Of a stretch of DNA of 40,121 bases, positions 15,921-24,991 are shown piece after piece; the stretch's first letter is position 1, and the number at the start of each line of letters is the position of its first letter. Position numbers and translations under genes: made by a program. The notes under the pieces were generated by a model that was not told the DNA's origin, did no database searches, and saw only the letters and a list, made by a program, of their open reading frames with translations. Source of the DNA: Cytophagaceae bacterium. GTDB lineage: Bacteria; Bacteroidota; Bacteroidia; Cytophagales; Cytophagaceae. The stretch is taken from positions 1 through 40,121 of the forward strand of contig JALONM010000039.1 in NCBI GenBank assembly GCA_025454925.1, given 5' to 3'.

Positions 15921-17816
15921 ATGTTAAATCTAGTTTTTCTAATTCCCTTACTTCCCTTGATTGGCTTCGTGCTGCTGGGGGTATTCGGATCCAAGCTTCC
16001 TAAATTTGTTTCAGGGGCCATTGCCTGTACCACTGTTTTGGTATCGTTCCTCATTACATTAACCTTGCTCGGCGGCGTGTTGAGCGGAAGTATTGTGTCG
16101 GAAACCATTACCTATTTTGATTGGATCAACACCGATGGCATTTATTTGCCGATGTCTTTTCTGATTGATCCTTTATCTGTTTGGATGATGACCATCATTA
16201 CCGGAGTAGGCTTTTTGATTCATTTGTACTCTGCCGGATACATGTCTCATGACGAAGGATTCGCCAGGTATTTCACCTTTCTGAATTTATTCGTTTTTAG
16301 TATGCTCATGTTGGTCATGGGGTCTAATTTTGTGGTCATGTTTGCAGGCTGGGAAGGTGTAGGTTTTTGTTCGTACATGCTCATCGGTTTCTGGTTTAAA
16401 AACACCAACTACAACAATGCTGCTAAAAAAGCATTCATCATGAACAGGGTAGGTGACCTTGGTTTTTTGATTGGTATGCTTTTAATTTTTGTAAAAGTAG
16501 GTAGTCTGGAATATGCTACGGTATTTGGACAGGCGCCACTTGTTTTTGAATCAGGTACCACCGACATTGTAGTTATTACCTTATGCTTATTTGTAGGTGC
16601 TATGGGTAAATCAGCGCAAATTCCGTTGTATACCTGGCTACCCGATGCGATGGCAGGTCCAACACCTGTTTCAGCGCTTATCCATGCGGCAACCATGGTT
16701 ACAGCTGGTATTTACATGATCGTTCGATCCAATGTGCTTTATACCTTGGCTCCGTTTACGCAGGATTTCATAATGATCATAGGTTTGTGTACTGCTCTTT
16801 TTGCGGCTACTATTGGCTTGGTTCAAAATGATATTAAAAAAGTATTGGCTTACTCTACCGTGAGTCAGCTTGGATATATGTTTTTTGCATTGGGATTGGG
16901 TGCTTACACTACTGGCTTGTTTCACGTCACGACCCATGCTTTCTTCAAGGCCTTGCTATTCCTTGGTTCCGGAAGCGTTATCCATGCCATGAGTGGAGAA
17001 CAAGATATCCGTTCCATGGGAGGTCTTCGTAAAAAATTACCCATCACGTTTTTAACGTTTCTTATTGGAACTATAGCCATTGCCGGAATTCCGCCGTTTG
17101 CCGGATTCTTTTCCAAAGATGAAATCCTAGCTTACGCTTATCAGCGAAGTCCAATTTTGTGGGCTCTCGGTATCTTAGGAGCTTTGATGACGACCTTCTA
17201 CATGTTCCGCATGTTTTTCCTCACCTTTTTTGGAGAGTTCCGTGGTACGGAGCATCAACGCAGCCACCTGCATGAATCTCCATTGATTATGACCCTGCCA
17301 CTTATGATTTTGTCTATATTATCAATTGCCGGTGGATTTTTAGGTGTGCCACATGTATTGGGTGGTCACAACTGGTTTGGGCACTATTTATCGGGCGTTG
17401 CTCCTGTAAAAGAATTAGCACTCGATCATTCTACGGAAATCTTGTTGATGTCGATATCGGTCGCGTTGGTGCTGGTTGTAATCATTATTGCCTACGTCAT
17501 TTATGTTAGTAAAAAACAGGTTCCTGTTTCGGAAGGAAGCACTTTAACCACCCCGCACCGCGTGTTGTATAACAAATACTACATTGATGAATTGTACGAC
17601 GCTTTGTTTTCCAAAACCCTTCGTTGGAAATCGGAATGGTTCTACAAATTGTTGGAGAAGGGCGGCATTGATTCCCTGGTGAATGGAATTGGCAAAGGTG
17701 TTCAATGGAGTGGTAAAACCCTGCGCATGGCTCAAACTGGAAACATCAGTACCTATTTGTTCCTGATGGTGTTGGGTATCATCCTGCTTCTTATAATTAC
17801 TGGATTGTTAGTATAA
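15921..17816 (+). CDS. nuoL: NADH-quinone oxidoreductase subunit L (proton pump)
   Basis: I chose ATG 15921 (631 residues), which begins directly with the first membrane helix (MLNLVFLIPLLPLIGFVLLG). A GTG at 15894 would add nine residues. The antiporter-like core is clear: FAGWEGVGFCSYMLIGFW with the pumping Glu, GAMGKSAQIPLYTWLPDAM with Lys, GPTPVSALIHAATMVTAG, the broken-helix region with VLAYSTVSQLGYM, and FFSKDEILA. The C-terminal part carries the long lateral helix and final anchor helix (YLFLMVLGIILLLIIT). It is the distal pump of the membrane arm and lies 12 nt before nuoM. Confidence 0.97.
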   Translation: MLNLVFLIPLLPLIGFVLLGVFGSKLPKFVSGAIACTTVLVSFLITLTLLGGVLSGSIVSETITYFDWINTDGIYLPMSFLIDPLSVWMMTIITGVGFLIHLYSAGYMSHDEGFARYFTFLNLFVFSMLMLVMGSNFVVMFAGWEGVGFCSYMLIGFWFKNTNYNNAAKKAFIMNRVGDLGFLIGMLLIFVKVGSLEYATVFGQAPLVFESGTTDIVVITLCLFVGAMGKSAQIPLYTWLPDAMAGPTPVSALIHAATMVTAGIYMIVRSNVLYTLAPFTQDFIMIIGLCTALFAATIGLVQNDIKKVLAYSTVSQLGYMFFALGLGAYTTGLFHVTTHAFFKALLFLGSGSVIHAMSGEQDIRSMGGLRKKLPITFLTFLIGTIAIAGIPPFAGFFSKDEILAYAYQRSPILWALGILGALMTTFYMFRMFFLTFFGEFRGTEHQRSHLHESPLIMTLPLMILSILSIAGGFLGVPHVLGGHNWFGHYLSGVAPVKELALDHSTEILLMSISVALVLVVIIIAYVIYVSKKQVPVSEGSTLTTPHRVLYNKYYIDELYDALFSKTLRWKSEWFYKLLEKGGIDSLVNGIGKGVQWSGKTLRMAQTGNISTYLFLMVLGIILLLIITGLLV

Positions 17817-17828
17817 AACGAAATAAAA

Positions 17829-19295
17829 ATGAATCTTCTTTTACTTACCATACTGATTCCTTTTGTAGGCGGCCTGGTATTGCTGTTATTGAAGGGAGAA
17901 GCCGCCAAATGGATTTCATTGGCTTTTTCACTTCTTACGCTCGGCGCTGCCGTGGGTATGTATCAGTTTTTTGAATTAAACGAACAAGTGCAGTTTGTGT
18001 CCAATACCGTCTGGATGGAGGCATTGGGTTTGAACTTCTATTTTGGCGCGGATGGGATTAGTTTAGTGCTGGTATTACTTACCACATTACTTACCCCATT
18101 GATTGTGCTTTCGGCCTTTGGTAGAAATTATTCCGGTGTATTTTTAGGTTTGATTCTTCTCATGGAATCAGCTCTTGTTGGAGTTTTTACAGCACGTGAT
18201 GCGTTTCTGTTTTATGTGTTCTGGGAATTGGCATTAATCCCCATTTATTTTATATGTCTGTATTGGGGAGGAGAAAATCGCGGACGTATTACCTTCAAGT
18301 TTTTTCTATATACCTTGGTAGGAAGTCTTATTATGCTGATGGGAGTTATCTATTTGTATCTTCAAACGGAAGCTCAGTTTGGCATGGCCTCATTCGCCTG
18401 GGAAGACATCAGTCGATTGAAGCTTTCAACCCTCGAACAAAGCTGGTTGTTTTGGTCGTTTTTTGCTGCTTTTGCGATTAAAATGCCTGTGTTCCCTTTG
18501 CATACCTGGCAGCCTGATACCTATACCAATGCTCCGGCGCAAGGTACTATGTTATTGTCTGGTATCATGTTGAAAATGGGGATCTACGGTGTGATTCGCT
18601 GGATGATACCGGTTTTGCCGGAAGCCATGGTAGAGTGGGCGATGCTGGCGGTGGTGCTTTCCGTTGTTGGAATTGTATATGCCAGCGTGATTGCTATTCA
18701 ACAAAAAGAATATAAACGATTGATTGCGTACTCTTCTATTGCACACGTAGGGCTCATAGCCGCTGGAATTTTTACCCATTCCGTACACGGCATCCAAGGG
18801 GCCATGATTCAAATGCTTTCCCATGGGGTATGTGCCGTAGGGATGTTTTTTGTCATCGACATCATCATGCAACGCACTAATACCCAACAATTGGAATCAT
18901 TGGGTGGTATTCGGAATCAAGCGCCTGTACTCACTATTTTCGCGGTTATTGTGATGTTGGGCAGTGTCTCCCTTCCTTTAACCAGTGGTTTTGTGGGTGA
19001 GTTTATCTTATTCGTTTCTGTATTTGAGTTCAATCCATACCTCGCCGCTGTTGCAGGACTGACTATTATTTTAGGAGCTGTTTACATGTTGAATTCGTTT
19101 CAAAAGTCCATGTTAGGTGAACCTAGACCTGAATTCGCCTCTTTCAAAGATTTGAATTGGTCTGAATTTGCCGTCTTGGCAGTTGTGTCGCTCCTAATTT
19201 TATACATTGGTGTTTATCCTAAAACATTTATGGAACTTTCCGAGCCATCTGTAAAATTGATGCTTGGAAAGTATTCCGGTTTTACCCTTAATTGA
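17829..19295 (+). CDS. nuoM: NADH-quinone oxidoreductase subunit M (proton pump)
   Basis: The 488-residue antiporter-like subunit has about 14 helices. Key elements are FYVFWELALIPIYFICLYWG with the functional Glu, FAIKMPVFPLHTWQPDTYTN with Lys, MLLSGIMLKMGIYGVIRW and RLIAYSSIAHVGLIAAG with Lys/His of the central channel. This is NuoM rather than NuoN: it has the M-type LPLHTW-like motif and an N-terminal LGLNFYFGADGISL. The stop TGA overlaps an ATG (TGATG) that opens only an 11-codon frame. The expected nuoN does not follow. Confidence 0.96.
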   Translation: MNLLLLTILIPFVGGLVLLLLKGEAAKWISLAFSLLTLGAAVGMYQFFELNEQVQFVSNTVWMEALGLNFYFGADGISLVLVLLTTLLTPLIVLSAFGRNYSGVFLGLILLMESALVGVFTARDAFLFYVFWELALIPIYFICLYWGGENRGRITFKFFLYTLVGSLIMLMGVIYLYLQTEAQFGMASFAWEDISRLKLSTLEQSWLFWSFFAAFAIKMPVFPLHTWQPDTYTNAPAQGTMLLSGIMLKMGIYGVIRWMIPVLPEAMVEWAMLAVVLSVVGIVYASVIAIQQKEYKRLIAYSSIAHVGLIAAGIFTHSVHGIQGAMIQMLSHGVCAVGMFFVIDIIMQRTNTQQLESLGGIRNQAPVLTIFAVIVMLGSVSLPLTSGFVGEFILFVSVFEFNPYLAAVAGLTIILGAVYMLNSFQKSMLGEPRPEFASFKDLNWSEFAVLAVVSLLILYIGVYPKTFMELSEPSVKLMLGKYSGFTLN

Positions 19296-19319
19296 TGGCT
19301 TTGAAAAAGCCTGAAAAAC

Positions 19320-20342
19320 ATGGCTGCTAGTGCTGAAGACGTATTAAAAGATTTACGGGCCAACAAATTTGCGCCCGTTTATTTTTTGCAAGGTGATGAG
19401 CCTTATTACATCGATGCCATTTCTGAATACATAGAAAAAAAATGTTTACAGGAACACGAGCGTAGCTTTAATCAAACAGTGGTATATGGCAAAGACACAA
19501 ACGTGTCGACCGTGATGCAATACGCCAAGAAATTTCCCATGATGGCAGAACGCCAGGTGGTCATTGTAAAAGAAGCCCAAGATCTCCCAGATCTTGCTAA
19601 AGAAGCCGGAGAAAAACTGCTTACTTCGTATATCCAAAATCCCTTACCTTCTACTGTATTGGTATTTTGTCATAAATACAAAACATTGGATGGTAGAAAA
19701 GCTTTGGGTAAATTGTTTGACAAGCATGCAGTGCTTGTTACCACCAAAAAGCTATACGATAATCAGCTCCCTGATTGGATTCAGAAATTTTTTCAAGAAA
19801 AGGGCATAAAAATAACACCAAGAGCAGCAGGAATGGTCGCTGATTACATTGGAAATGATTTAAGTCGTATTGCCAATGAAAGCGAAAAATTACTGATCAA
19901 CCTCAAAGATAAAAGGGAAGTAGACGAGAGTCATATTGAGAAATTTGTTGGAATCAGTAAGGAATATAATGTATTTGAGTTGCAAAAGGCCTTGGTGGCG
20001 CGCGATCCGCTGAAGGCTCATCGCATCGTCGATTATTTCGAAGCCAATCCCAAGAATAATCCTTTAATACCGACTCTGGCTTCCCTGTTCGGCTTCTTTA
20101 CAAAAATTTTATTGGTGCATGGCTCCGATGATAAGTCGGATACCAATCTGGCTAAAGTTCTGCAGGTGCATCCTTTTTTTGTAAAAGACTATACACAGGC
20201 AGCACGCAGTTATCCTTTGCCCAAAGCCATGAGTGCCATACATCATATTCACCTGGCGGATTTGCAAAGTAAGGGTATTCAGGTGGGTGCTGTTTCTGAG
20301 GGACAAATATTGAAAGAGTTGGTATATAAAATAATGCACTAA
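19320..20342 (+). CDS. holA: DNA polymerase III delta subunit
   Basis: The 340-residue protein matches HolA, the clamp-loader subunit that opens the beta sliding clamp. The N-terminal domain has FAPVYFLQGDEPYYIDAISE, then KFPMMAERQVVIVKEAQDL and a segment like PSTVLVFCHKYKTLDGRK. The middle domain has NDLSRIANESEKL, followed by the helical C-terminal domain with KEYNVFELQKALVARD. Its N-terminal ATP-site-like fold lacks a P-loop, as usual for delta. It starts 24 nt after nuoM, where nuoN would be expected, so it is probably read on the nuo transcript. Confidence 0.93.
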   Translation: MAASAEDVLKDLRANKFAPVYFLQGDEPYYIDAISEYIEKKCLQEHERSFNQTVVYGKDTNVSTVMQYAKKFPMMAERQVVIVKEAQDLPDLAKEAGEKLLTSYIQNPLPSTVLVFCHKYKTLDGRKALGKLFDKHAVLVTTKKLYDNQLPDWIQKFFQEKGIKITPRAAGMVADYIGNDLSRIANESEKLLINLKDKREVDESHIEKFVGISKEYNVFELQKALVARDPLKAHRIVDYFEANPKNNPLIPTLASLFGFFTKILLVHGSDDKSDTNLAKVLQVHPFFVKDYTQAARSYPLPKAMSAIHHIHLADLQSKGIQVGAVSEGQILKELVYKIMH

Positions 20343-20353
20343 GCTTTGTTTTC

Positions 20354-20371
20354 GAAACACCATGGTGTTTC
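20354..20371. repeat. Perfect 18-bp palindrome between holA and the dehydrogenase gene
   Basis: GAAACACCATGGTGTTTC is a perfect dyad (9+9), 11 nt after the holA stop and 28 nt before the next ATG. No T run follows, so it fits an operator or weak hairpin better than a terminator. Confidence 0.6.
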
Positions 20372-20398
20372 CTCCTGGCTTAGTTCCTTCCTATAATC

Positions 20399-21343
20399 AT
20401 GAAAAAAATATTAATAGTAGACGATATGCATCCTTGTGTACAGGAAGAGTTGCAGCGTGCTGGCTTTGAGGTACACTATCGGCCCGATATCGGGAAAGAG
20501 GAAACATTGGCCATCGTTTCAACTTATCAAGGCTTGCTGGTTCGTAGTAAGTTTTTTATTGATGCGGCATTTCTTTCGCATGCGCCTGCCTTGGAGTTTA
20601 TAGGGCGCGCAGGAGCAGGAGTAGATAATGTTGACGAAGCTGCATTGCAACAACAAGGAGTGGCCTTGCTGAATGCACCGGAAGGTAATCGTGATGCAGT
20701 AGCGGAACATGTGCCGGCCATGCTGTTGGCATTGATGAATAATTTCAGAAAAGCAGACCGTCAGGTACGCGAAGGAATTTGGGACAGGGAAGGCAACAGA
20801 GGCTATGAACTCATGGATAAAAAGGTAGGCATCATAGGATTTGGTTATATGGGGCGTGCTGTAGCCAAGAGATTAAGTGGATTTCAATGTACTGTATTGG
20901 CCTACGATAAGTATAAAAAAGATTTCAGTTCCGAATGGGTGCACGAGTGCAGTCTGGATCGGGTGTTGGATGAAGCAGATGTTATAAGTTTGCACATACC
21001 GTTAAACAAAGATACACGGTTCATGGTGGACGATACTTTTTTTAAGAAAATAAAAAAGCCTGTCTGGTTTATCAATTCCTCGCGTGGTGAAATTGTACGG
21101 TTAGCATCTGTCTTGCGTGCATTAGAGCAGGGAATACTCCGTGGCGCTGCATTAGATGTGCTTGAAAATGAAAAATTAAACACACTTAGTCCGGAGCAAA
21201 GGGAGGTAATGCAACAACTTGCTATGCGCGACGATGTGCTCTTTACACCGCATGTGGCTGGCTGGACCTTTGAGTCGTATCAAAAAATCAGCATGGTTTT
21301 GGTAGATAAAATTCGTAACTTCTATTCCAACATGAAAAAATAA
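20399..21343 (+). CDS. D-isomer-specific 2-hydroxyacid dehydrogenase (SerA/PGDH-like)
   Basis: The protein has 314 residues: a substrate domain, an inserted NAD-binding Rossmann domain (KVGIIGFGYMGRAVAKRL, about residues 143-160), and a return to the first domain. The catalytic Arg is R229 (NSSRGEIV) and the His is H285 (TPHVAGWTFES). The Glu lies in the ALDVLENEK segment. An FIGRAGAGVDNVD motif before the Rossmann fold fits phosphoglycerate dehydrogenase-type enzymes, but there is no C-terminal ACT domain. It could make serine precursors or act on another 2-hydroxyacid. No serine gene lies nearby, so the substrate stays open. Confidence 0.88.
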   Translation: MKKILIVDDMHPCVQEELQRAGFEVHYRPDIGKEETLAIVSTYQGLLVRSKFFIDAAFLSHAPALEFIGRAGAGVDNVDEAALQQQGVALLNAPEGNRDAVAEHVPAMLLALMNNFRKADRQVREGIWDREGNRGYELMDKKVGIIGFGYMGRAVAKRLSGFQCTVLAYDKYKKDFSSEWVHECSLDRVLDEADVISLHIPLNKDTRFMVDDTFFKKIKKPVWFINSSRGEIVRLASVLRALEQGILRGAALDVLENEKLNTLSPEQREVMQQLAMRDDVLFTPHVAGWTFESYQKISMVLVDKIRNFYSNMKK

Positions 21344-21352
21344 ATATTGCAT

Positions 21353-21721
21353 ATGAAACGTCTTGGTTTGCTATTCTTTCTTTGTTGGAATCTATCTGTA
21401 TTTGCTCAATTCAATCTCACAGATATTTGTAAATCTTGGAAAATCACTGCTTATGAATCGTTCGGTGTGATTGATTCACCTTCCGCTAGTCAGGTTAATG
21501 ATTCTTTGATTTTTTTATCAAGTAAAAAATTTTTAATTATCGAAAATGGAATCCGGTACGAGTGTGCTTTTTTGTTTAATGGCTCGGTGATTACCTGCAT
21601 GAATGCTGATAAAACGTTTAGCCGTCAATATAAAATTTTAAAATTGCAGAAGGATTCTGCGCTTCTGGAATATCAGGATTCTGATTTAATTAAATTTAAG
21701 TATTATTTATTAGCCGAATAG
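21353..21721 (+). CDS. Small secreted protein of unknown function (lipocalin-like size)
   Basis: From the ATG at 21353 (122 residues) there is a signal peptide (MKRLGLLFFLCWNLSVFAQ). A TTG at 21347 adds only two residues. The mature part is beta-rich: WKITAYESFG near the start, SSKKFLIIENG, CAFLFNG, and LLEYQDSDLIKFKYYLL near the end. This pattern (W near the N-terminus, repeated short strands) resembles small lipocalin-like secreted proteins of Bacteroidota, but I do not recognise a definite family. It lies 9 nt after the dehydrogenase stop and may be co-transcribed with it. Confidence 0.65.
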   Translation: MKRLGLLFFLCWNLSVFAQFNLTDICKSWKITAYESFGVIDSPSASQVNDSLIFLSSKKFLIIENGIRYECAFLFNGSVITCMNADKTFSRQYKILKLQKDSALLEYQDSDLIKFKYYLLAE

Positions 21722-21910
21722 TTCAAGATTAAATATAGTATAAAATTTCAGAGTCCTTGTGGTTGGAAAAGAACCAGGCCATTGTCTTATAATACTAGAA
21801 TAAAATGATTTTTGTATTCTAATGGCATGGTGATAAATACTAAATTTGCTTTCCATACGTTTTTCTTCTTTTGTGAGTAAAAGAGCTCTTGTTGGGGCTA
21901 CTCTAGTACT
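21722..21910. promoter_or_regulatory. Intergenic region with possible hairpin and -7 box
   Basis: A 7-bp inverted repeat TAGAATA/TATTCTA lies around 21796-21822. TAAATTTG at 21841-21848 fits a TAnnTTTG box on the plus strand about 60 nt before the next gene. A correctly spaced TTTG box is not visible. Confidence 0.35.
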
Positions 21911-22672
21911 ATGAATTTGAACTTTAGGTTTTTTATCCCTCTAATTTTATTTGCACTAAATAATTATTCCTTTGTTTTGCATGCCCAGGTGATAGATGGA
22001 ATTGAATTTGGGTGGAAAGTACAAAGTGAACGGTTTAGTCCCAGAGAATACACTGATTATTACCAAAAATTTTATTATCCTAATGAATTAATGGACCCCA
22101 ACTCGTTAGATGAAACAGGTGCTCGCATAGGCCGTACCTCAATTCAACTGGTTACGGTATCGTTTGTATTTGATAGCCTATTATACAAACCCGACAGTGC
22201 ATCACATTCCTTGCATAGACTAAAACTAGGTATAGGAGCAGGTAGAGGAAAGATGCACTACTATAATCTGAAGATTCCGAATACTCAAAAATCAGACTCT
22301 ATGGCACGTTATAAAATCTTTGAAGATGTTTTCAGGATTCAGGCCGAGTATCAATACGTATTTGGAACGCATAAAAGAATACAGGGATTTATCGGTACTT
22401 CAATATATACTGATCTGAAAATCGCTAGTTTATTGGCGAAAGATGGAATTCGAAATTTTGTGTATGATGCAGACCAAAAAGTGATCGTTAAAAAATACGC
22501 CGATCTTGGATTGGCGTTTTCATTTGGTGTACGAATAAAAGTAAACAGACAAACCTATTGGAATCTGGAATGGACTCCTGGTTTTAAAACCGGGAAAGAT
22601 CATTTGGGCGATTCCCGACAAACATTTACCAATGGCTTTCAAACCAGCATATCCGTGAATTTACCCAGATGA
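21911..22672 (+). CDS. Secreted outer-membrane-type protein of unknown function, coupled to a TonB receptor
   Basis: The protein has 253 residues with an N-terminal signal sequence (MNLNFRFFIPLILFALN, cleaved near LHAQ). The mature part is rich in alternating hydrophobic/polar strands and aromatic residues (HRLKLGIGAGRGKMHYYNLK, IQAEYQYVFGTHKRIQGFIG, DLGLAFSFGVRIKVNRQTYW). It ends in a strand-like FQTSISVNLPR, so an 8-10-strand outer-membrane barrel is plausible. I recognise no named family. Its stop overlaps the start of the TonB receptor gene (ATGA), which argues for a shared function, perhaps an accessory barrel or surface partner for that transporter. Confidence 0.75.
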   Translation: MNLNFRFFIPLILFALNNYSFVLHAQVIDGIEFGWKVQSERFSPREYTDYYQKFYYPNELMDPNSLDETGARIGRTSIQLVTVSFVFDSLLYKPDSASHSLHRLKLGIGAGRGKMHYYNLKIPNTQKSDSMARYKIFEDVFRIQAEYQYVFGTHKRIQGFIGTSIYTDLKIASLLAKDGIRNFVYDADQKVIVKKYADLGLAFSFGVRIKVNRQTYWNLEWTPGFKTGKDHLGDSRQTFTNGFQTSISVNLPR

Positions 22673-24987
22673 TACGAGCTTTTTTTTTCATACTTATTAC
22701 AGGGCTTCTTCAGATCAGTGCGGCACAAACCATAACCATTAGCGGTTCTGTAAGCAATGAATTGCATGAACTATCGATTGGTGTTGTAGTCCGCGAAATT
22801 AAGACAGGCAAAACGGTTAAAACTAACGATTATGGTTTTTATTCGCTCAGCTTTATTCCTGCGGATACCATCGAGTTGGTTTTTGCACAATTCGGCTATC
22901 AAAAAGTGAAAAAGATTTTTGTTCCTCCTTTTCCTGCAGAAATAAAGCTGGATATTCAGTTAGAAGAGTCGGCTAAATTGCTGAAGGAAGTGGTGGTAAA
23001 GGGCAAGCGTCCGGTGGATGTAAAAGAAGAAGTGAACAGTACGCAAATGAGCGCTGTTACTATCCAGGCAAAGGAAATTAAAAATATTCCAGTGTTAGGT
23101 GGTGAAAGTGACTTGATAAAGGTAGCACAGCTGATGCCAGGCATAGCAAGAGGTTCAGAAGGCTCTACAGGTATGTATGTGCGGGGAGGAACTGATGATC
23201 AGAATTTAATACTGATGGACGAAGCTACTGTATATAACGTTGGACATTTATTTGGCTTTTTTTCCCTGTTTAATACCGATGCAGTAAAAAACGTTAAAAT
23301 CATTAAAGGTGGTTTTCCTGCGAATTACGGAGGTCGCCTTTCTTCAATTGTCGACGTTCATACCAACGATGGAAGTGATAGTAAATATGCTGTTACGGGT
23401 GGAGTAGGTTTGCTTTCTTCCAGGCTTACGGTGGAGGGACCCATTAAAAAGGAAAAACTTTCGTTTTTAATTGCCGGAAGACGCACTTATATCGATAAGG
23501 TAGCGGGGTTGGTCAATATTCCTTTGCCATATTATTTTTATGATGTGAATTTTAAATTGAAATTCTCTCCCAACGAACGGAATAAATTTTATTTCAGTAA
23601 TTACTTCGGGAATGATGTCATGGAGTTTTCTGATGAACGCCGGTCGGCTGCAATTGGCTTTGGATTTCGGTTGGGGAACATTACCAATACGTTGAGATGG
23701 AATCATATCTACAATAGTAAATTATTTTCGAATATTTCTTTTATCAGCACTCGGTTTTCATACGATATTAATGCTGAATATTCCGGAAGATCGTTTGTTG
23801 ATACTTCATTGAATGAGCTCTCTAAAACCAGTTTATTCGTTCGTTCGAAAATAAATGACTTAGGTATAAAAGCAGATTGGGATTATAATCTTAACAAAAA
23901 GCATCAAATGAAATTTGGTTGGGATTTTATTCATCATAATTTCAGACCCAACCTGGTAAGCACCGCTGGCGATATTTCGGAGTTTATTAATTCTAAAGAC
24001 GCACTTAGATTGAGCACTCAGGAAGCATCTTTGTACATCAACGATGTATATGAACCTAAAAAAATTATTGCTTTTGATTATGGTTTGCGATGGTCAAATG
24101 CGTTTGTTAAAGGAGCCTATTATTCGGGATTAGAACCACGCTTTTCCATTCGGTATTCTCTTACTCCATCCAGTTCCTTTAAAGCTTCTTATACTCGTAT
24201 GCGTCAATATATGCACCGGGTAACATCTTCCAGTATTTCCTTACCAACGGATTTGTGGTATCCTATTTCAGCAAATTTAAAACCTCAAACCGCCAACCAA
24301 GTTGCTTTGGGTTATTACCTTGGCTGGGATAAATTTTTTACCAACTTCTCCGTAGAACTGTATTATAAAGAAATGACAAGGCTTATTGAGTACAGAGAAG
24401 GAGCCAGGCTGTTTTTAAATGAATCGTTTGAACAAGAATTGGTTATTGGAAATGGTCGTTCGTATGGTGCCGAATTTTTACTCCGAAAAAAAGAAGGAAA
24501 ATTTACCGGATGGATAGGTTATACACTCTCCTGGGCGAAAAGGCAGTTTGATGACTTAAACAAATCTATGGAATATTTCGCTAAGTACGATCGACGTCAT
24601 GATATATCGCTGGTAGCAATGTACGATATCAGTAAAAAAGTTTCTGTCTCCGGAGTATGGATCATTTCATCCGGTTCGCGCATTACTCCGATTAAAGGAA
24701 GTTACTTTATGCCCAATACTACTTTTTCAGGCATTGAAATTATTCCTTTGTATGGCAACCGGAATGCCTTGGTATTACAACCAGTGCATAGATTGGATGT
24801 GAACTTTATCATCAAATCAATTAAAGTAAGAAAGTTTCAAGGCGAATGGCATATAGGAGCCTATAACTTTTATAATCGTGCCGCTCCTTACCGTACCAAT
24901 ATTGTGTCTACGGCTAGTGGTTATACCTATCAGCAACAAGGTTTGTTTGGGTTTATCCCTTCCATTGCATATAACTTTAAATTTTAA
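22669..24987 (+). CDS. TonB-dependent outer-membrane receptor
   Basis: The protein has 772 residues. A signal peptide (to about ISAAQ) is followed by a carboxypeptidase-regulatory-like beta-sandwich (about 22-105, ISGSVSNELHELSIGVVVRE). A plug domain follows at about 125-240, with QLMPGIARGSEGSTGMYVRG, GGTDDQNLILMDEATVYN and GGFPANYGGRLSSIVDVHT. A 22-strand barrel ends in GFIPSIAYNFKF with a terminal Phe. This is the TonB receptor type commonly paired with DUF4249 lipoproteins, not the larger SusC type. Energy would come from TonB-ExbBD encoded elsewhere. The substrate cannot be told. It overlaps the gene upstream by four bases and lies 4 nt before the DUF4249 gene. Confidence 0.93.
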   Translation: MIRAFFFILITGLLQISAAQTITISGSVSNELHELSIGVVVREIKTGKTVKTNDYGFYSLSFIPADTIELVFAQFGYQKVKKIFVPPFPAEIKLDIQLEESAKLLKEVVVKGKRPVDVKEEVNSTQMSAVTIQAKEIKNIPVLGGESDLIKVAQLMPGIARGSEGSTGMYVRGGTDDQNLILMDEATVYNVGHLFGFFSLFNTDAVKNVKIIKGGFPANYGGRLSSIVDVHTNDGSDSKYAVTGGVGLLSSRLTVEGPIKKEKLSFLIAGRRTYIDKVAGLVNIPLPYYFYDVNFKLKFSPNERNKFYFSNYFGNDVMEFSDERRSAAIGFGFRLGNITNTLRWNHIYNSKLFSNISFISTRFSYDINAEYSGRSFVDTSLNELSKTSLFVRSKINDLGIKADWDYNLNKKHQMKFGWDFIHHNFRPNLVSTAGDISEFINSKDALRLSTQEASLYINDVYEPKKIIAFDYGLRWSNAFVKGAYYSGLEPRFSIRYSLTPSSSFKASYTRMRQYMHRVTSSSISLPTDLWYPISANLKPQTANQVALGYYLGWDKFFTNFSVELYYKEMTRLIEYREGARLFLNESFEQELVIGNGRSYGAEFLLRKKEGKFTGWIGYTLSWAKRQFDDLNKSMEYFAKYDRRHDISLVAMYDISKKVSVSGVWIISSGSRITPIKGSYFMPNTTFSGIEIIPLYGNRNALVLQPVHRLDVNFIIKSIKVRKFQGEWHIGAYNFYNRAAPYRTNIVSTASGYTYQQQGLFGFIPSIAYNFKF

Positions 24988-24991
24988 CCGG

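Noticed and set aside
19295-19330. Remnant of nuoN after nuoM
   Set aside because: The short frame (11 codons) has no membrane-helix character and no resemblance to an antiporter-type start.
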